Assembly (NCBI GenBank): GCA_002298125.1
Contig: DBMJ01000002.1
Coordinates: forward strand, 29,810 to 93,809
From: Clostridium sp. UBA701
Lineage (GTDB): Bacteria; Bacillota; Clostridia; Clostridiales; Clostridiaceae
Direction of reading: 5' to 3'
Length of the DNA: 64,000 nucleotides
Position 1 is the stretch's first letter. The number at the start of each line of letters is the position of its first letter. Under the pieces are notes generated by a model that was not told the DNA's origin, did no database searches, and worked only from the letters and a program-made list of their open reading frames with translations. Position numbers and translations under genes: made by a program. Positions 9,725 through 19,846 of the stretch are shown here, piece after piece.

Positions 9725-10426
9725 ATGAAAAGTGTAAAAATTCTCATAAAGAAGGTAGTTAAAGCACTTGGGCTTTATGATGCTGTGATGAAATCATATC
9801 TTAAAAGAAGAAAAAATAAAACTAAAAAGGCTTTTAAGTTATATGGACAAGAAGCCTTGGAAAAGGCAAGAGAAGCCTTTAAAGGTGCTCATGAAGATTT
9901 TTGGTTGGACTTTGGTACACTTTTGGGTGCCATAAGAGAGAAGGATTTTATTGCTCATGACTTTGATATTGACATAGGTACCTTCTCAGAGAATAGTTCA
10001 AAAATAGAGGAAGAATTAACGAAACATGGGTTTAAGAAGCTTAAGGAATATTACATTAATGGAAGGCTTGCAGAACAGAGCTATGACTATAAGGGAGCTG
10101 GCATAGACATATTTTTCTATGAGAAGGATGAAGAAAATATGTGGTGCTATGTATTTTATCCCACAAATAATGTTGCTTATGAGGATATTGAGGGTGGAGT
10201 GAAATTTAGAGGCTGGGGTGCTATGAAGACCATTATGTCCTATAAAGGTCTCACAACTCTTGAGTTTAAGGGTAAAACCTATACTATCCCTGGAGACCCA
10301 CACCTTTATCTCACGGAGAATTATGGCAATTATATGGTGCCCAATGATAGCTGGGACTATGTTGAAAATGCCATAAACATAGAGGATGTTGGTGTAGACA
10401 ACATAATTGGATACCAATATAAATAA
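9725..10426 (+). CDS. LicD/fukutin-like nucleotidyltransferase-fold protein
   Basis: The protein (233 residues) carries the LicD-type pattern WLDFGTLLGAIREKDFI followed by HDFDIDIG, where the aspartates would bind metal. LicD-type proteins transfer phosphocholine or other phospho-substituents to cell-surface glycans; the donor here is unknown. A close paralogue lies at 12504-13205, and the two bracket two related GT2 glycosyltransferases. It starts 19 bases after the flippase gene. Confidence 0.75.
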   Translation: MKSVKILIKKVVKALGLYDAVMKSYLKRRKNKTKKAFKLYGQEALEKAREAFKGAHEDFWLDFGTLLGAIREKDFIAHDFDIDIGTFSENSSKIEEELTKHGFKKLKEYYINGRLAEQSYDYKGAGIDIFFYEKDEENMWCYVFYPTNNVAYEDIEGGVKFRGWGAMKTIMSYKGLTTLEFKGKTYTIPGDPHLYLTENYGNYMVPNDSWDYVENAINIEDVGVDNIIGYQYK

Positions 10427-10447
10427 TAGCAGAAAGGTGACTTAAGA

Positions 10448-11455
10448 GTGGTGATGGATTTTAAACCTAAGATAAGTATAATAATTCCTGTATACAACGT
10501 GGAGGAATATTTGAAAAGGTGCTTGGATTCTGTGCTTGGGCAAAGCTTTAAAGATATAGAAATCATAGCTGTAAATGATGGTTCTACAGATAGCAGCCGT
10601 GAGATATTAAAATTTTATAGTGAAGACCATGACAACCTTGTCATAATAGATCAGCAAAACGGAGGCTTAAGTGATGCAAGAAACCACGGGCTAAAGGTGG
10701 CTCAGGGGAAATATGTGATGTTTGTGGACAGCGATGACTTTATCGTAACTGATATGGTGGAAAAACTCTACAATAAGGCAGAGAAGGATTGCTGTGACAT
10801 GGTAATTTGCGGTCTTATAAGGTATTATCAGGACACAGGAAAGGAAGAAATTGAAGTTCCATTATTTCAAGAAGATCAATTCCTTACTGGGAGTGAAGCT
10901 GCTGAACATTACCTTGCAGACAAGGGTATCAACGGCTATGCATGGAATAAGATCTATAAAAAAACACTGTTTCAAGATAATAATATAGAATATCCAAAGG
11001 GAATGCTGTATGAGGATAGCCCCACTACTTTTAAGCTGCTTTGGAATTCTAATAGGGTTTCTTTTCTAAAAGAACCTATGTATTATTACGTACAGCGAGG
11101 AGATTCAATTACAAAGGTTGTTAAGCCTAAGGCTATAACAGACTTTGTAAAGGGGGTAGAGGATATGGGGGTATATTTAAAACAAAAAGGAATCTTTGAG
11201 GAGCTTAAGGATGTATATATGGCAGCTATGATTTCAAGAAATAATATAGCTGCCACTACCCTCTACACTTATTTGATGGACCATGAAGAAACAGAGGAAT
11301 TTTCTTATGCAGAGAAAAAACTTATAGATGTGGCTAATTCTTTCACCATAAGAGAAGTTTTATGGAGTAAATGTATAAGCACAAAAGAAAAATTAAAGTG
11401 TCTTTATTTAAGGAAAGGGTTATTTAAAGCTTTAATTAGAATTAAGTATCGGTAA
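10448..11455 (+). CDS. family 2 glycosyltransferase
   Basis: The protein opens with the GT-A fold of family 2: ISIIIPVYNVEEYL, VNDGSTDSS and the metal-binding FVDSDDF. It should transfer a nucleotide-activated sugar during surface-glycan assembly on the cytoplasmic face. GTG codons at 10448 and 10451 and an ATG at 10454 are possible starts; AAAGGTGA spacing favours the first. The next gene (11484-12482) is a paralogue with the same C-terminal layout, including YYVQRGxSITK. Confidence 0.92.
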   Translation: MVMDFKPKISIIIPVYNVEEYLKRCLDSVLGQSFKDIEIIAVNDGSTDSSREILKFYSEDHDNLVIIDQQNGGLSDARNHGLKVAQGKYVMFVDSDDFIVTDMVEKLYNKAEKDCCDMVICGLIRYYQDTGKEEIEVPLFQEDQFLTGSEAAEHYLADKGINGYAWNKIYKKTLFQDNNIEYPKGMLYEDSPTTFKLLWNSNRVSFLKEPMYYYVQRGDSITKVVKPKAITDFVKGVEDMGVYLKQKGIFEELKDVYMAAMISRNNIAATTLYTYLMDHEETEEFSYAEKKLIDVANSFTIREVLWSKCISTKEKLKCLYLRKGLFKALIRIKYR

Positions 11456-11483
11456 CAGTTACAGATTACAGGGAGGTAATGCG

Positions 11484-12482
11484 ATGAATCCAAGGCTTAG
11501 TGCAATAGTTGCTGTGTACAATGTGCAAGAATATATTGCAAAGTGTGCAGATTCTCTTGTAAATCAATCCGTTCAAGATATGGAAATAATTTTTGTAAAT
11601 GATGGTTCCACAGACAACAGTTTAAGTATTTTGCGAGAATATGAAAAAAAATATAGCTTTGTAAGGGTAGTTGACAAGGAAAACGGTGGGTTAAGCTCTG
11701 CAAGAAATGCTGGACTAAAGGAAGCCCAAGGGGAATATATATGCTTTATTGATGGAGATGATTTCATAAAGCTTGATATGTTTGAAAAACTTCTTTCTCG
11801 TGCAGAAGAGACTAAAGCAGATATGGTAATTTGCAAATATATTATTTACGAGGAAGATACTAAGCATGAAGAGCCTATAGCTTTCAATTTTGAAAGAAAA
11901 GGGTGTGTAGATAATATTACTGCACTTAGATATTATCTTGAAGAAAGAGGAATAGGTGGTTTTGCATGCAATAAACTCTATAAAAAAACCTTATTTACAT
12001 CCTTTAATATAGCCTATCCCATAGGACGACTATATGAGGACATATATGTAACTGCTGCACTTTTATATCATTCCTCAAGCATTGCCTTTTTAGATGAAGG
12101 TCTTTATTATTATGTCCAACGGGGCGGTTCCATAACAAAAACCCCAAGCCTAAAGGGTATTACGGATTTTCTAAAGGGCATGGAAGAGATAAAGGAACTG
12201 CTTTTTAGGGAAAAAAAATATGAGGTACTAGAAGAAGCCTATAGGATTGCTTACGTATCTAGAGTAAGCTCTGCCTTTGTAATGTACTATTTATATATAC
12301 TTAAATGTGGAAGAGATGAAAAAAGTAAAGAGACAAGAAAATATCTAAAGACCTTACGTAAGAAGGTTTTCTGGAAGGACATTTACAAGACACTAGGAAG
12401 TAGAAGAAATGAGTTTATAAGGGCAGCACTGCTTAAAACTCATCTGCTTTATTTAGCTGTTAGGTTTAAAAATAAAGCTTAA
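11484..12482 (+). CDS. family 2 glycosyltransferase
   Basis: This is a paralogue of the preceding gene with LSAIVAVYNVQEYI, VNDGSTDNS and FIDGDDFI in the catalytic domain, and the same YEDIYVT and YYVQRGGSITK segments toward the C terminus. The ribosome site is GGGAGG. The two GT2 genes probably arose by tandem duplication and may add successive sugars to one repeat unit. Confidence 0.92.
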   Translation: MNPRLSAIVAVYNVQEYIAKCADSLVNQSVQDMEIIFVNDGSTDNSLSILREYEKKYSFVRVVDKENGGLSSARNAGLKEAQGEYICFIDGDDFIKLDMFEKLLSRAEETKADMVICKYIIYEEDTKHEEPIAFNFERKGCVDNITALRYYLEERGIGGFACNKLYKKTLFTSFNIAYPIGRLYEDIYVTAALLYHSSSIAFLDEGLYYYVQRGGSITKTPSLKGITDFLKGMEEIKELLFREKKYEVLEEAYRIAYVSRVSSAFVMYYLYILKCGRDEKSKETRKYLKTLRKKVFWKDIYKTLGSRRNEFIRAALLKTHLLYLAVRFKNKA

Positions 12483-12503
12483 ATAATATAAGGGGGATTG
12501 GCT

Positions 12504-13205
12504 ATGGGTAATATTAAAAATAGTATAAGAGAGCTATTAATATCGTCAAAGATATATGAAAGCAAGGCATATATGAGCTTTGCAGAAAAAAGAAGATCAA
12601 GAAGGTTTCATAAAAATGGCATGGAGACACTGAAGCGCTTAAAAAAAGCCTTTGAGGAAACAGGTAAGGTCTATTGGCTTGATTATGGTACTTTACTAGG
12701 AGCCGTGAGAGACAAGGATTTTATTCCCCATGATTTGGATTTGGACGTAGGGGCACTAATTGAAGAAAGAGAAGACAAGCTCCAGGAAGCATTAATTGCC
12801 AATGGACTCACTAAGGTAAGAGAGTTTAGAGTGGATGGAGAAATCTGCGAAGAAACCTATACCTATAATGGTGCAGATATAGATATTTTTTACTATCACC
12901 AAGAAAAGGACAAGCTATGGTGCTATAGTTTTACTGATGAAAAGCCCTTAGCAAGAGAAAAAAGCGGCAAAAAAGTGGTAACCAGGGGCTGGGATACCTA
13001 TAAGGTTACCATGACCTATACAGGCTTTGAAAATATCCCCTTTAAGGGCATTGAATTTAATGCACCAGCGGATAAGGATTTGTACTTAAAGGAAAACTAT
13101 GGTAACTATATGGTTCCTGTAAAAGATTGGGATTTCACTCAATTAGCTAGTAATATCGAAAAGATAAATGTTAAGGATGTAATAGGGATTAATTATTATG
13201 AATAG
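12504..13205 (+). CDS. LicD/fukutin-like nucleotidyltransferase-fold protein
   Basis: This is a paralogue of the protein at 9725-10426, with WLDYGTLLGAVRDKDFI and HDLDLDVG at the same positions and the shared ending LYLKENYGNYMVPVKDWD. A TTG at 12498 is in frame, but the ATG at 12504 follows AGGGGG at good spacing. A role in adding a phospho-group to the glycan is inferred from the family and the neighbours. Confidence 0.75.
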   Translation: MGNIKNSIRELLISSKIYESKAYMSFAEKRRSRRFHKNGMETLKRLKKAFEETGKVYWLDYGTLLGAVRDKDFIPHDLDLDVGALIEEREDKLQEALIANGLTKVREFRVDGEICEETYTYNGADIDIFYYHQEKDKLWCYSFTDEKPLAREKSGKKVVTRGWDTYKVTMTYTGFENIPFKGIEFNAPADKDLYLKENYGNYMVPVKDWDFTQLASNIEKINVKDVIGINYYE

Positions 13206-13269
13206 TTGGCTATAATTACAAGTGATATTAGCACTTTGGTGTAGTAGTTTTTATCAAGGAGGAAGCTAA

Positions 13270-14388
13270 ATGAACACAATAAAGGTTCTCCATATAGTAG
13301 CCACTGGGAGATTAAGTGGTGCAGAGAAGGTAGTTTCAGATATCTGTACAAATTTAAATAAGAATTTTAGTCCCATGGTGGTGTGTGCAGGAGAGGAGCT
13401 GCAGCAATATTACCTAAAGAAAGGCATACCAAGCAAAATAATAGATGTAAACGGATTAAGGAGCTCTTCTATAAAAGCCTTAAAGGAGCTTATGGAAAAA
13501 GAGGGCATAAATATTGTTCATGGACATGATGTAAAGGCCTCCATTGCTGGCTATAGAGCTGCCAAAAAGCTTAACATTCCAGTGATATCTCATATTCATG
13601 TAACCTATCTTTGGTTGCAGAAATTTGGACCCCTACCAATAATAGATAAATATTATAGAAGGAAGTATAATCTATCTATTGCTTGTTCAAGTATGGTCCA
13701 TGATTACTATTTAGAGCACAATAGTTCAGTAAAGCCAGATAAAATTGTGGCCCTTGAAAATGCCTTTAATTTTAAGGAGTTTAAAAATACAGCTATAACA
13801 GAAAGTGAAGAATTTAAGAAATCCATAGGCATAGCAAACAAGGGCCTTATCTATGGGTATTTGGGAAGGCTTTTGGCAGTAAAAGGAGCAGATCTTATGA
13901 TAAGGGCCTTTAAAGAAGTGTGTAATAGCTATGAAGATGTATTCTTACTCATTGTGGGAGATGGAGAAGAGAGAGAAGCACTTGAAAAGCTTGCAGCAGA
14001 GCTTAAAATTAATGACAAAATAATGTTTGTTGGATATCAGAATAGGGTTTATGACTATATGAATTGCTTTGATTGCTTTATACTACCTTCTATTAGAGAA
14101 GGGCTTCCCATAGCTGTACTAGAAGCCATGGCTATGAAGAAGCCTGTAATTTCAACCCCAGTAGCAGGATTAAAGAATTTGATGAAAAATGAATTCAATG
14201 GGTTAGTGCTTGGTGAACGTAGTGAAAAAGAACTTGTGGCTGCCATGAAAAAACTTTATAATGACAAGAAGCTAGCTCATGACATAGGGGAAAATGCGTA
14301 TAAATATCTATATGAAAATTATAATCTAGAAGAATACATAAAGAAGCTTCAACTGCTTTATTATGATGTTCTTTCTTCTAAAAGGTGA
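13270..14388 (+). CDS. family 4 glycosyltransferase
   Basis: This 372-residue GT-B protein has an N-terminal GRLSGAEKVVSDI region, typical of GT4 enzymes, and the C-terminal sugar-nucleotide site EGLPIAVLEAMAMKKPVI. It should be a retaining glycosyltransferase of the polysaccharide pathway. It has a clear CAAGGAGGAA ribosome site, and its stop codon lies only four bases before the next start, so translation of the two is probably coupled. Confidence 0.93.
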   Translation: MNTIKVLHIVATGRLSGAEKVVSDICTNLNKNFSPMVVCAGEELQQYYLKKGIPSKIIDVNGLRSSSIKALKELMEKEGINIVHGHDVKASIAGYRAAKKLNIPVISHIHVTYLWLQKFGPLPIIDKYYRRKYNLSIACSSMVHDYYLEHNSSVKPDKIVALENAFNFKEFKNTAITESEEFKKSIGIANKGLIYGYLGRLLAVKGADLMIRAFKEVCNSYEDVFLLIVGDGEEREALEKLAAELKINDKIMFVGYQNRVYDYMNCFDCFILPSIREGLPIAVLEAMAMKKPVISTPVAGLKNLMKNEFNGLVLGERSEKELVAAMKKLYNDKKLAHDIGENAYKYLYENYNLEEYIKKLQLLYYDVLSSKR

Positions 14389-14392
14389 GAAA

Positions 14393-15136
14393 ATGCATAA
14401 ATATAAAAAATATTATTTTATAGTTTTTCTTGTTTTTATTACAGCACTAGCCTTTGCACTATATAACAAGAAAAACGTGGATAAAAGCCAATATGTTCTT
14501 GGGATAGCTTCTTATGATAAGAGGGTTGCAGGGGATATAGTAAATACAATAGACAAAAAATTAAATATTATAATAAGCATAGATAATGAAGGCTTGAAAA
14601 AGGAACCTAAGCTTAGAATAACCCATGCTTATAAGCTAACAAAGGAAGACTTACAGAACTATGATAGTGTGAAAATAGCAGAGGATAAACTAATTTTTAT
14701 TACAAATGGTGAAAATGCTCTTAAGGATCTAAAGGAAAAGGAAATAGCAGATTATTTAACTAGCAGTAAAGGAATTTCCGATGCAAGTATGTTTCTTGGC
14801 AGTAAGGATGCTATAGACTACTTAAAGAGCAGATATAATTTTAACAGTATAGATAAGGTTTTTAGTGTACATGACAATGATATAACTGGTTATGTGAGAA
14901 GGGATTTTGGTACTCTAGGTGCCGTATTTTTAAGTGAGTACATTCCTAGTGAAAAGCAAACCTTACTTAAGGTAGATGGTAAAACCTTTAAAGATGCTGG
15001 CTATAGCTTTAAGGATGACCTTATTTTGCTAATTAAAAAGGATGTAAAGGAAAAAGATAAAATAATTAAAGTAATTGAGGAACTAAAATATGAGTTCGCA
15101 AATCCTGAAATATCTGATAGGGTGAAAGGAGTATAG
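14393..15136 (+). CDS. membrane-anchored protein, possibly substrate-binding-like
   Basis: The preferred start is the ATG at 14393; an earlier in-frame ATG would overlap the glycosyltransferase gene. One hydrophobic helix (residues ~6-22) would anchor the protein with an external domain of ~220 residues. That domain has segments (LIFITNGENALKDL, GSKDAIDYL, GYVRRDFGT) faintly like the phosphate-binding-protein fold, but I cannot assign a family. Its place between a GT4 and a GT-C-like gene suggests a part in glycan assembly. Confidence 0.5.
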   Translation: MHKYKKYYFIVFLVFITALAFALYNKKNVDKSQYVLGIASYDKRVAGDIVNTIDKKLNIIISIDNEGLKKEPKLRITHAYKLTKEDLQNYDSVKIAEDKLIFITNGENALKDLKEKEIADYLTSSKGISDASMFLGSKDAIDYLKSRYNFNSIDKVFSVHDNDITGYVRRDFGTLGAVFLSEYIPSEKQTLLKVDGKTFKDAGYSFKDDLILLIKKDVKEKDKIIKVIEELKYEFANPEISDRVKGV

Positions 15137-15138
15137 CA

Positions 15139-16923
15139 TTGAAGATAAATAACAATAGAATATTAATAGCTTCCCTTCTAATTTTTGCTGCCCTATACGG
15201 TATTTTTCAGCCTGCGGCAAAGGTATTATGCCAGGATGTTTTGGTCTATTATAATGCAAAGCAGCCTGGAGGCATTAGCTATATTTCTGACAGACCAACC
15301 TCAAAGGCTAACAATCTTATAAATAAGGGCTTTATCTATTCTTCAGAAAATGTAAAAAAGGTAGAGTTTACACCAATTTCCGCCTTTATGTTTGAGTATG
15401 AAATGAAAATATACTCTAAAAATGCTGTATCCCACCAGGAGCTTATAAAAATACAAGAAGAGTACAGCAATTATTTAAGAGAAAAGGATCCAAAGATATA
15501 TAGAATTGCATTTAATAAAACTTATGACTATACCATTGTTCAAGCACAGATAAACAATGCTTTCTTTAAGATTGTGGCTATGTTATTGCTACTTATATGC
15601 TTTTATTTTTTAAAAAAGCAGAGAAGTACTTACAGTAATAAACAAGCTGTAGATAAAAGACTTAACTATATTCTGCTATTTTTTGCAGCAGCCCTTTCGA
15701 TGGTATTTAAGTTTATAATTCCCTTGGCAGCTTTTCTATTGACTCTAGGTTTACTGTTTAGATATTGCAGAAAATATGAAAAGGAGTCTACATTTTTAAT
15801 AAAGCTATTTTCTGCTGCCACAATAATAAGACTTTTGGCAGTGGGTGCTATGTATATCTTCAATAACATAAGATATGGCAGCTCTCTTTCTTACCTTCAG
15901 CCTGATGAGATGTTCTACTATCATACCTCAGATAAGATAGCAGCTATATTAGCTTCCTTTAAGTGGCCAAATTTATCTGGAATTGCAGAGGTAAAGCAGT
16001 ATGGATATAATCTCTTTGGAGGAATAGTAAAGCTTTTAAATGGCGAGCATTATTTTGCACTGAGATTTATCAACGTTATAGCCTCAGCAATCTTTGTTAT
16101 ATTAATTTATGACTTTGCTACCAGATTTATTAAGAGCAGGAAAATTGCTAGACTTTCAGCTGTATTAATGTGCATTATGCCAACGCAAATCATGTTTTCA
16201 GTCTTTGCCTTAAGAGATGTATTTATTAGCATGCTCATCTTTCTTATGATAAGCAGCCTCTTTAGGTATTATAATGAAGGCGAAAATAAGATTACCACAG
16301 TAATGCTGTTTATAATCTGTGGAATAGTGCTTTGGTTTTTTAGAAATTATGCTGTTGCCTTAGTGGTAATTTCATCCTTATTTTATATGATCTTAAAGCT
16401 AGGGGAGAGGAAAAATATAAAGCTTTATTACCTTCTACCAATAATGGCAGTTATGTTTGGGGCAGCACTGATATTATTGTCAAAGGTGTATAATATAAGC
16501 TTTATTAATATGATAATTGATTACTTTAAAAGAGAAGGGGTAGTTAAATATCTAGCTGGACTTATGTTAAGCATTACTAATTTAGACTTTTTAATTTCAG
16601 CTGGAGTCAGTATCTACAGCAACCCAGCCTCGCTTATCTTGAGGTTCTTTTATCCAGAGACCTTGTTTTTAATAATAACATTGCCGCTATTTGTAATAGG
16701 AGTAAGAAAGCTTCTTGCAGAGAATACTTGTGAGATGCTCAGCATACTTTTATTAATAATTGGCTTTATAACTATATATAAAATAGTATATGGGGGTTGG
16801 TTCTTAAGAACACAGCTGCAGGTGTTTCCTTATCAATACATAATTATATCAATAGGCTTTATGCAGGTTGTATCACAAAGCAGTGAAAAGGTAAGGAATC
16901 TTATGAATAAGTATATTTTTTAA
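15139..16923 (+). CDS. polytopic membrane protein, GT-C glycosyltransferase-like
   Basis: The 594-residue protein has an N-terminal signal-like helix, an external segment to about residue 130, and then ten or more membrane segments. The acidic motif LQPDEMFYYH between membrane segments resembles the catalytic loop region of GT-C transferases that use lipid-linked donors. It starts with TTG after GGAG, two bases beyond the preceding stop codon. Polymerase or ligase activity are alternatives. Confidence 0.6.
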   Translation: MKINNNRILIASLLIFAALYGIFQPAAKVLCQDVLVYYNAKQPGGISYISDRPTSKANNLINKGFIYSSENVKKVEFTPISAFMFEYEMKIYSKNAVSHQELIKIQEEYSNYLREKDPKIYRIAFNKTYDYTIVQAQINNAFFKIVAMLLLLICFYFLKKQRSTYSNKQAVDKRLNYILLFFAAALSMVFKFIIPLAAFLLTLGLLFRYCRKYEKESTFLIKLFSAATIIRLLAVGAMYIFNNIRYGSSLSYLQPDEMFYYHTSDKIAAILASFKWPNLSGIAEVKQYGYNLFGGIVKLLNGEHYFALRFINVIASAIFVILIYDFATRFIKSRKIARLSAVLMCIMPTQIMFSVFALRDVFISMLIFLMISSLFRYYNEGENKITTVMLFIICGIVLWFFRNYAVALVVISSLFYMILKLGERKNIKLYYLLPIMAVMFGAALILLSKVYNISFINMIIDYFKREGVVKYLAGLMLSITNLDFLISAGVSIYSNPASLILRFFYPETLFLIITLPLFVIGVRKLLAENTCEMLSILLLIIGFITIYKIVYGGWFLRTQLQVFPYQYIIISIGFMQVVSQSSEKVRNLMNKYIF

Positions 16924-16958
16924 AAATATAAGTTAAGAAAATTGGGGGGTAATTAAAA

Positions 16959-17783
16959 TTGGGGGACGGTTTGATAATAACCTGTGAAAGGACTGAGGAG
17001 TGCAGTTCTCTTAGAGAAGCACAGAAGGTAATGCTTGTGATGCTTCAGGCTTTTCATGAACTCTGTGAAAAAAATCAACTAAGTTATTGGCTAGATTCTG
17101 GTACTTTATTAGGTGCAGTAAGGCATAGGGGATTTATACCTTGGGATGATGATATTGACGTTTGTATGCCTAGAGAGGATTATGAAAAGTTTGTGAAAAT
17201 AGCATGTAACAATCTACGGGAGCCCTTCTTATTAGAAGATGAGAACAAGAACTTAAATGGTTTTCTACCTTGGGCTAGGATAGCTTATTTAAGAGATTTT
17301 AAGTTTATCAGTATTAATGGGAATGAAGGAATTGGACTAACAATGGACATATTTCCTATGGACAAGATACCTGAGGATATTCCAAGTAAGTTAAGCACTA
17401 AGCTATTTAGGCGTCTTGTACTTATTACAAAGGCTGGCAAGAAAAGTGGAGTAAAAGGAACACTTAAAAATATTATAGCAGCTTTCAATTTCAAAAAATG
17501 GTGGCTATCCTATATTAAACTACACTCTAAGGGGAAAAAGATATTTTACAACTATGCTCTAGAAACTACCTTTATGAGTGAAAAAATGATGATTCCAGAG
17601 GATAGGATATTTCCACTTAGGAAGCTTACCTTTGAAAACTACGAGTTTTTTGCTCCAAAGGATTATGATTTCTACCTAACTAGCCTATATAACGACTATA
17701 TGAAAATTCCACCTGTGGAAGAAAGAATAACTCATGGTGAGCTTAAAATCATAGGAAGTGGGTATTTAAATTACATAAAGTAA
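16959..17783 (+). CDS. LicD family phosphotransferase
   Basis: This is the most canonical of the three LicD-type proteins here. It has YWLDSGTLLGAVRHRGFI followed by PWDDDIDVCMPREDY, the metal-binding signature of LicD. The family attaches phosphocholine or a similar phosphoester to teichoic acid or polysaccharide. TTG is the apparent start, after a GGGGGG ribosome site. It closes the glycan-transfer part of the cluster and is followed by a HAD phosphatase. Confidence 0.88.
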   Translation: MGDGLIITCERTEECSSLREAQKVMLVMLQAFHELCEKNQLSYWLDSGTLLGAVRHRGFIPWDDDIDVCMPREDYEKFVKIACNNLREPFLLEDENKNLNGFLPWARIAYLRDFKFISINGNEGIGLTMDIFPMDKIPEDIPSKLSTKLFRRLVLITKAGKKSGVKGTLKNIIAAFNFKKWWLSYIKLHSKGKKIFYNYALETTFMSEKMMIPEDRIFPLRKLTFENYEFFAPKDYDFYLTSLYNDYMKIPPVEERITHGELKIIGSGYLNYIK

Positions 17784-17827
17784 AACTTAATATAATTCTA
17801 AGACAAAATGATAGGGGTGATAGAGCT

Positions 17828-18469
17828 ATGGTTAAAAAAGCAATAGCTGAGGAGTATAAGGTCCCTATAAAAAACATTGTGTTTGACATAGGAAATGTAC
17901 TTATAAAATATAATCCCTTAGAGTTTATGAGGGAAAGGCATTATGAAGAAGAACTTATTGAAAAATTAGACAAACTAATTTTCTCTGGAACACACTGGCC
18001 GGAGCTTGATAGAGGAATAATAAACAACACTGAAGCTACAGAGCTTTTTTGCAGAGAGGCCTTGGAGCTTAAGGAAGAAATCATAAAGCTTATGGGCAGC
18101 TGGTTTGAAATGCTTACACCAGTAGAGAAAACTCCAGAGATAATGGAAAGGCTAAGAGAAAAAGGGTACAAAATATATCTATTGTCCAACTATCATAGAG
18201 ATGCCTTTAAGTATATAGAAAACAAATATCCCTTCCTTAAGCAGGTACATGGAAGGGTGGTTTCCTATGAAATAAATATCTTAAAGCCTGAAGAGAAAAT
18301 ATACAGCACACTTATTGAAAAGTATAGGCTTAATCCATGTGAAACCCTGTTTATTGATGATACCTTGTCAAATGTTCAGGGGGCTGAAGCATTAGGAATG
18401 ATAGGTATTCCTTTTACAAATGCAGATATGCTATTAAGTCAGCTTTACAAGCTAGACATTAAGCTGTAA
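17828..18469 (+). CDS. HAD-family hydrolase (YihX-like)
   Basis: All four HAD motifs are visible: VFDIGNVL with the nucleophile aspartate, LLSNYHRD, the lysine in LKPEEKIY, and FIDDTLSNV. The glycine replacing the second aspartate of motif I is usual for the YihX subgroup, which dephosphorylates sugar phosphates. Its location suggests a role in sugar-phosphate metabolism for the glycan, but it could be a general phosphatase. Confidence 0.85.
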   Translation: MVKKAIAEEYKVPIKNIVFDIGNVLIKYNPLEFMRERHYEEELIEKLDKLIFSGTHWPELDRGIINNTEATELFCREALELKEEIIKLMGSWFEMLTPVEKTPEIMERLREKGYKIYLLSNYHRDAFKYIENKYPFLKQVHGRVVSYEINILKPEEKIYSTLIEKYRLNPCETLFIDDTLSNVQGAEALGMIGIPFTNADMLLSQLYKLDIKL

Positions 18470-18630
18470 TAGAAAACTTTACTCTATCTAAGGATATTAA
18501 GTCCACTCTAAAATGTATTATTGCTTTTGGTGGAAATGTTTCATTTATAGATGCTATAGTAAAAAATATGATTTAGAGATATAATTATATTATAATAATC
18601 ATTTGCGAGAAATTAGAGGTGGAGATGTCA

Positions 18631-19335
18631 ATGAATGTAGGAATATGGGCATTACTTTTATCTTATGCACTAATTCCAAATTTCTATTACAGGAATATGT
18701 GTAAAAAGGTAATTAAGAAAGCAGAATCAGAAGATAAGACCATAGCCTTAACCTTTGATGACGGGCCAGATCCAAATTATACGCCACAGCTTCTGGATTT
18801 GTTAAAGGAAAATGATATAAAGTGTACTTTTTTTGTCATAGCAGAGCAGGCTCAAAAGCACCCTGAGCTCATTCAAAGAATGAAAAGGGAAGGACATTAT
18901 ATTGGGCTGCACAATCTTAAGCATACCAATGAGACACTAATACTTCCTAATAAGACTAAAAAACAGTTATCTGAAGCCATGAGGATTATGGCGGAGATGG
19001 GTGTAAAGGTGAAATATTTTAGACCGCCTTGGGGAATGTTTAACCCCTTCACATATCACTATGCAAAGGAAAATAATTTCAAGGTTATATTGTGGTCAAT
19101 ACATGCCAGTGATTGGAGCCGATTTAAGACTGTTCAAAACATAGAGGAGAAGCTGCTTAGAGACGTTAAACCAGGGGACATAGTACTTCTTCACGATGGG
19201 AGAGGCGCAAAGGGAGCGCCAAAAAGAACCATAGAGGCTTTAAAAACAGTGCTTCCTATTTTGAAGGAAAGAGGTTATAAATTTGTATTAGCCAAGGACC
19301 TTCAGGGAGGAAACGCCTATGAAAAGGTTAGCTAG
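18631..19335 (+). CDS. polysaccharide deacetylase (NodB domain)
   Basis: An N-terminal hydrophobic helix precedes a NodB domain with LTFDDGPDPNYTPQ (motif 1), a histidine pair in GLHNLKHTN (motif 2), RPPWGMF (motif 3) and LLHDGRG toward the end. It should deacetylate N-acetyl sugars of peptidoglycan or the surface polysaccharide outside the membrane. The start may be 18631, 18625 or GTG 18619, because AGAGGTGGAG serves all three. It overlaps the next gene by 17 bases. Confidence 0.9.
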   Translation: MNVGIWALLLSYALIPNFYYRNMCKKVIKKAESEDKTIALTFDDGPDPNYTPQLLDLLKENDIKCTFFVIAEQAQKHPELIQRMKREGHYIGLHNLKHTNETLILPNKTKKQLSEAMRIMAEMGVKVKYFRPPWGMFNPFTYHYAKENNFKVILWSIHASDWSRFKTVQNIEEKLLRDVKPGDIVLLHDGRGAKGAPKRTIEALKTVLPILKERGYKFVLAKDLQGGNAYEKVS

Positions 19336-19846
19336 TATTTTCCTTGTTCCCTTTGAAAAAACTGTAACTACCTTGGGAGGGTGGAAACACATCCCTAATT
19401 CCTCACTGGATTTTTTGTATTTATGTCCAAGAAAATATAGAGGAAAGACTATTATTTTAAAGGATGGCACCATTATTAAAAAAGGTGATATAATAGCAGA
19501 ACTTCATATAGACAACCTAAGAATTCATAGGTTTGATTCAAGCTATGCAAATCTTTTAAAGCTGCTTAAAGAAGAGCTTATAGCTGTCAAGAACTCACTG
19601 GAACTAAAGGGTTATAGGGATATAACCGCAGTACACGGAATAACAGTTTTTCATAACATTGCAGCAAGGCAGGGCTTTACTGTCTTTGATATAAAAAACC
19701 CTGTGACAAAGTATCTTGGTTCCCTTTGGGAAAATTTACTGAGAGTGGTTTTTAAAAAAGAAAAAAGTAAGAAAAAAGTTCGGGTATCAAAACACTGCTG
19801 GCTTTCTAGAAAGCAAATAGTAAATATTAGCGACACTATAAAATAA
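19319..19846 (+). CDS. YkoP-like protein
   Basis: The 175-residue protein begins 17 bases inside the deacetylase gene, so the two are translationally coupled. It resembles the YkoP-like domain found next to or fused with polysaccharide deacetylases in Firmicutes: GDIIAELHIDN, a central helical stretch and HGITVFHNIAARQGF. The biochemical role is not established; a link to envelope glycan metabolism rests on context. Confidence 0.6.
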   Translation: MKRLASIFLVPFEKTVTTLGGWKHIPNSSLDFLYLCPRKYRGKTIILKDGTIIKKGDIIAELHIDNLRIHRFDSSYANLLKLLKEELIAVKNSLELKGYRDITAVHGITVFHNIAARQGFTVFDIKNPVTKYLGSLWENLLRVVFKKEKSKKKVRVSKHCWLSRKQIVNISDTIK

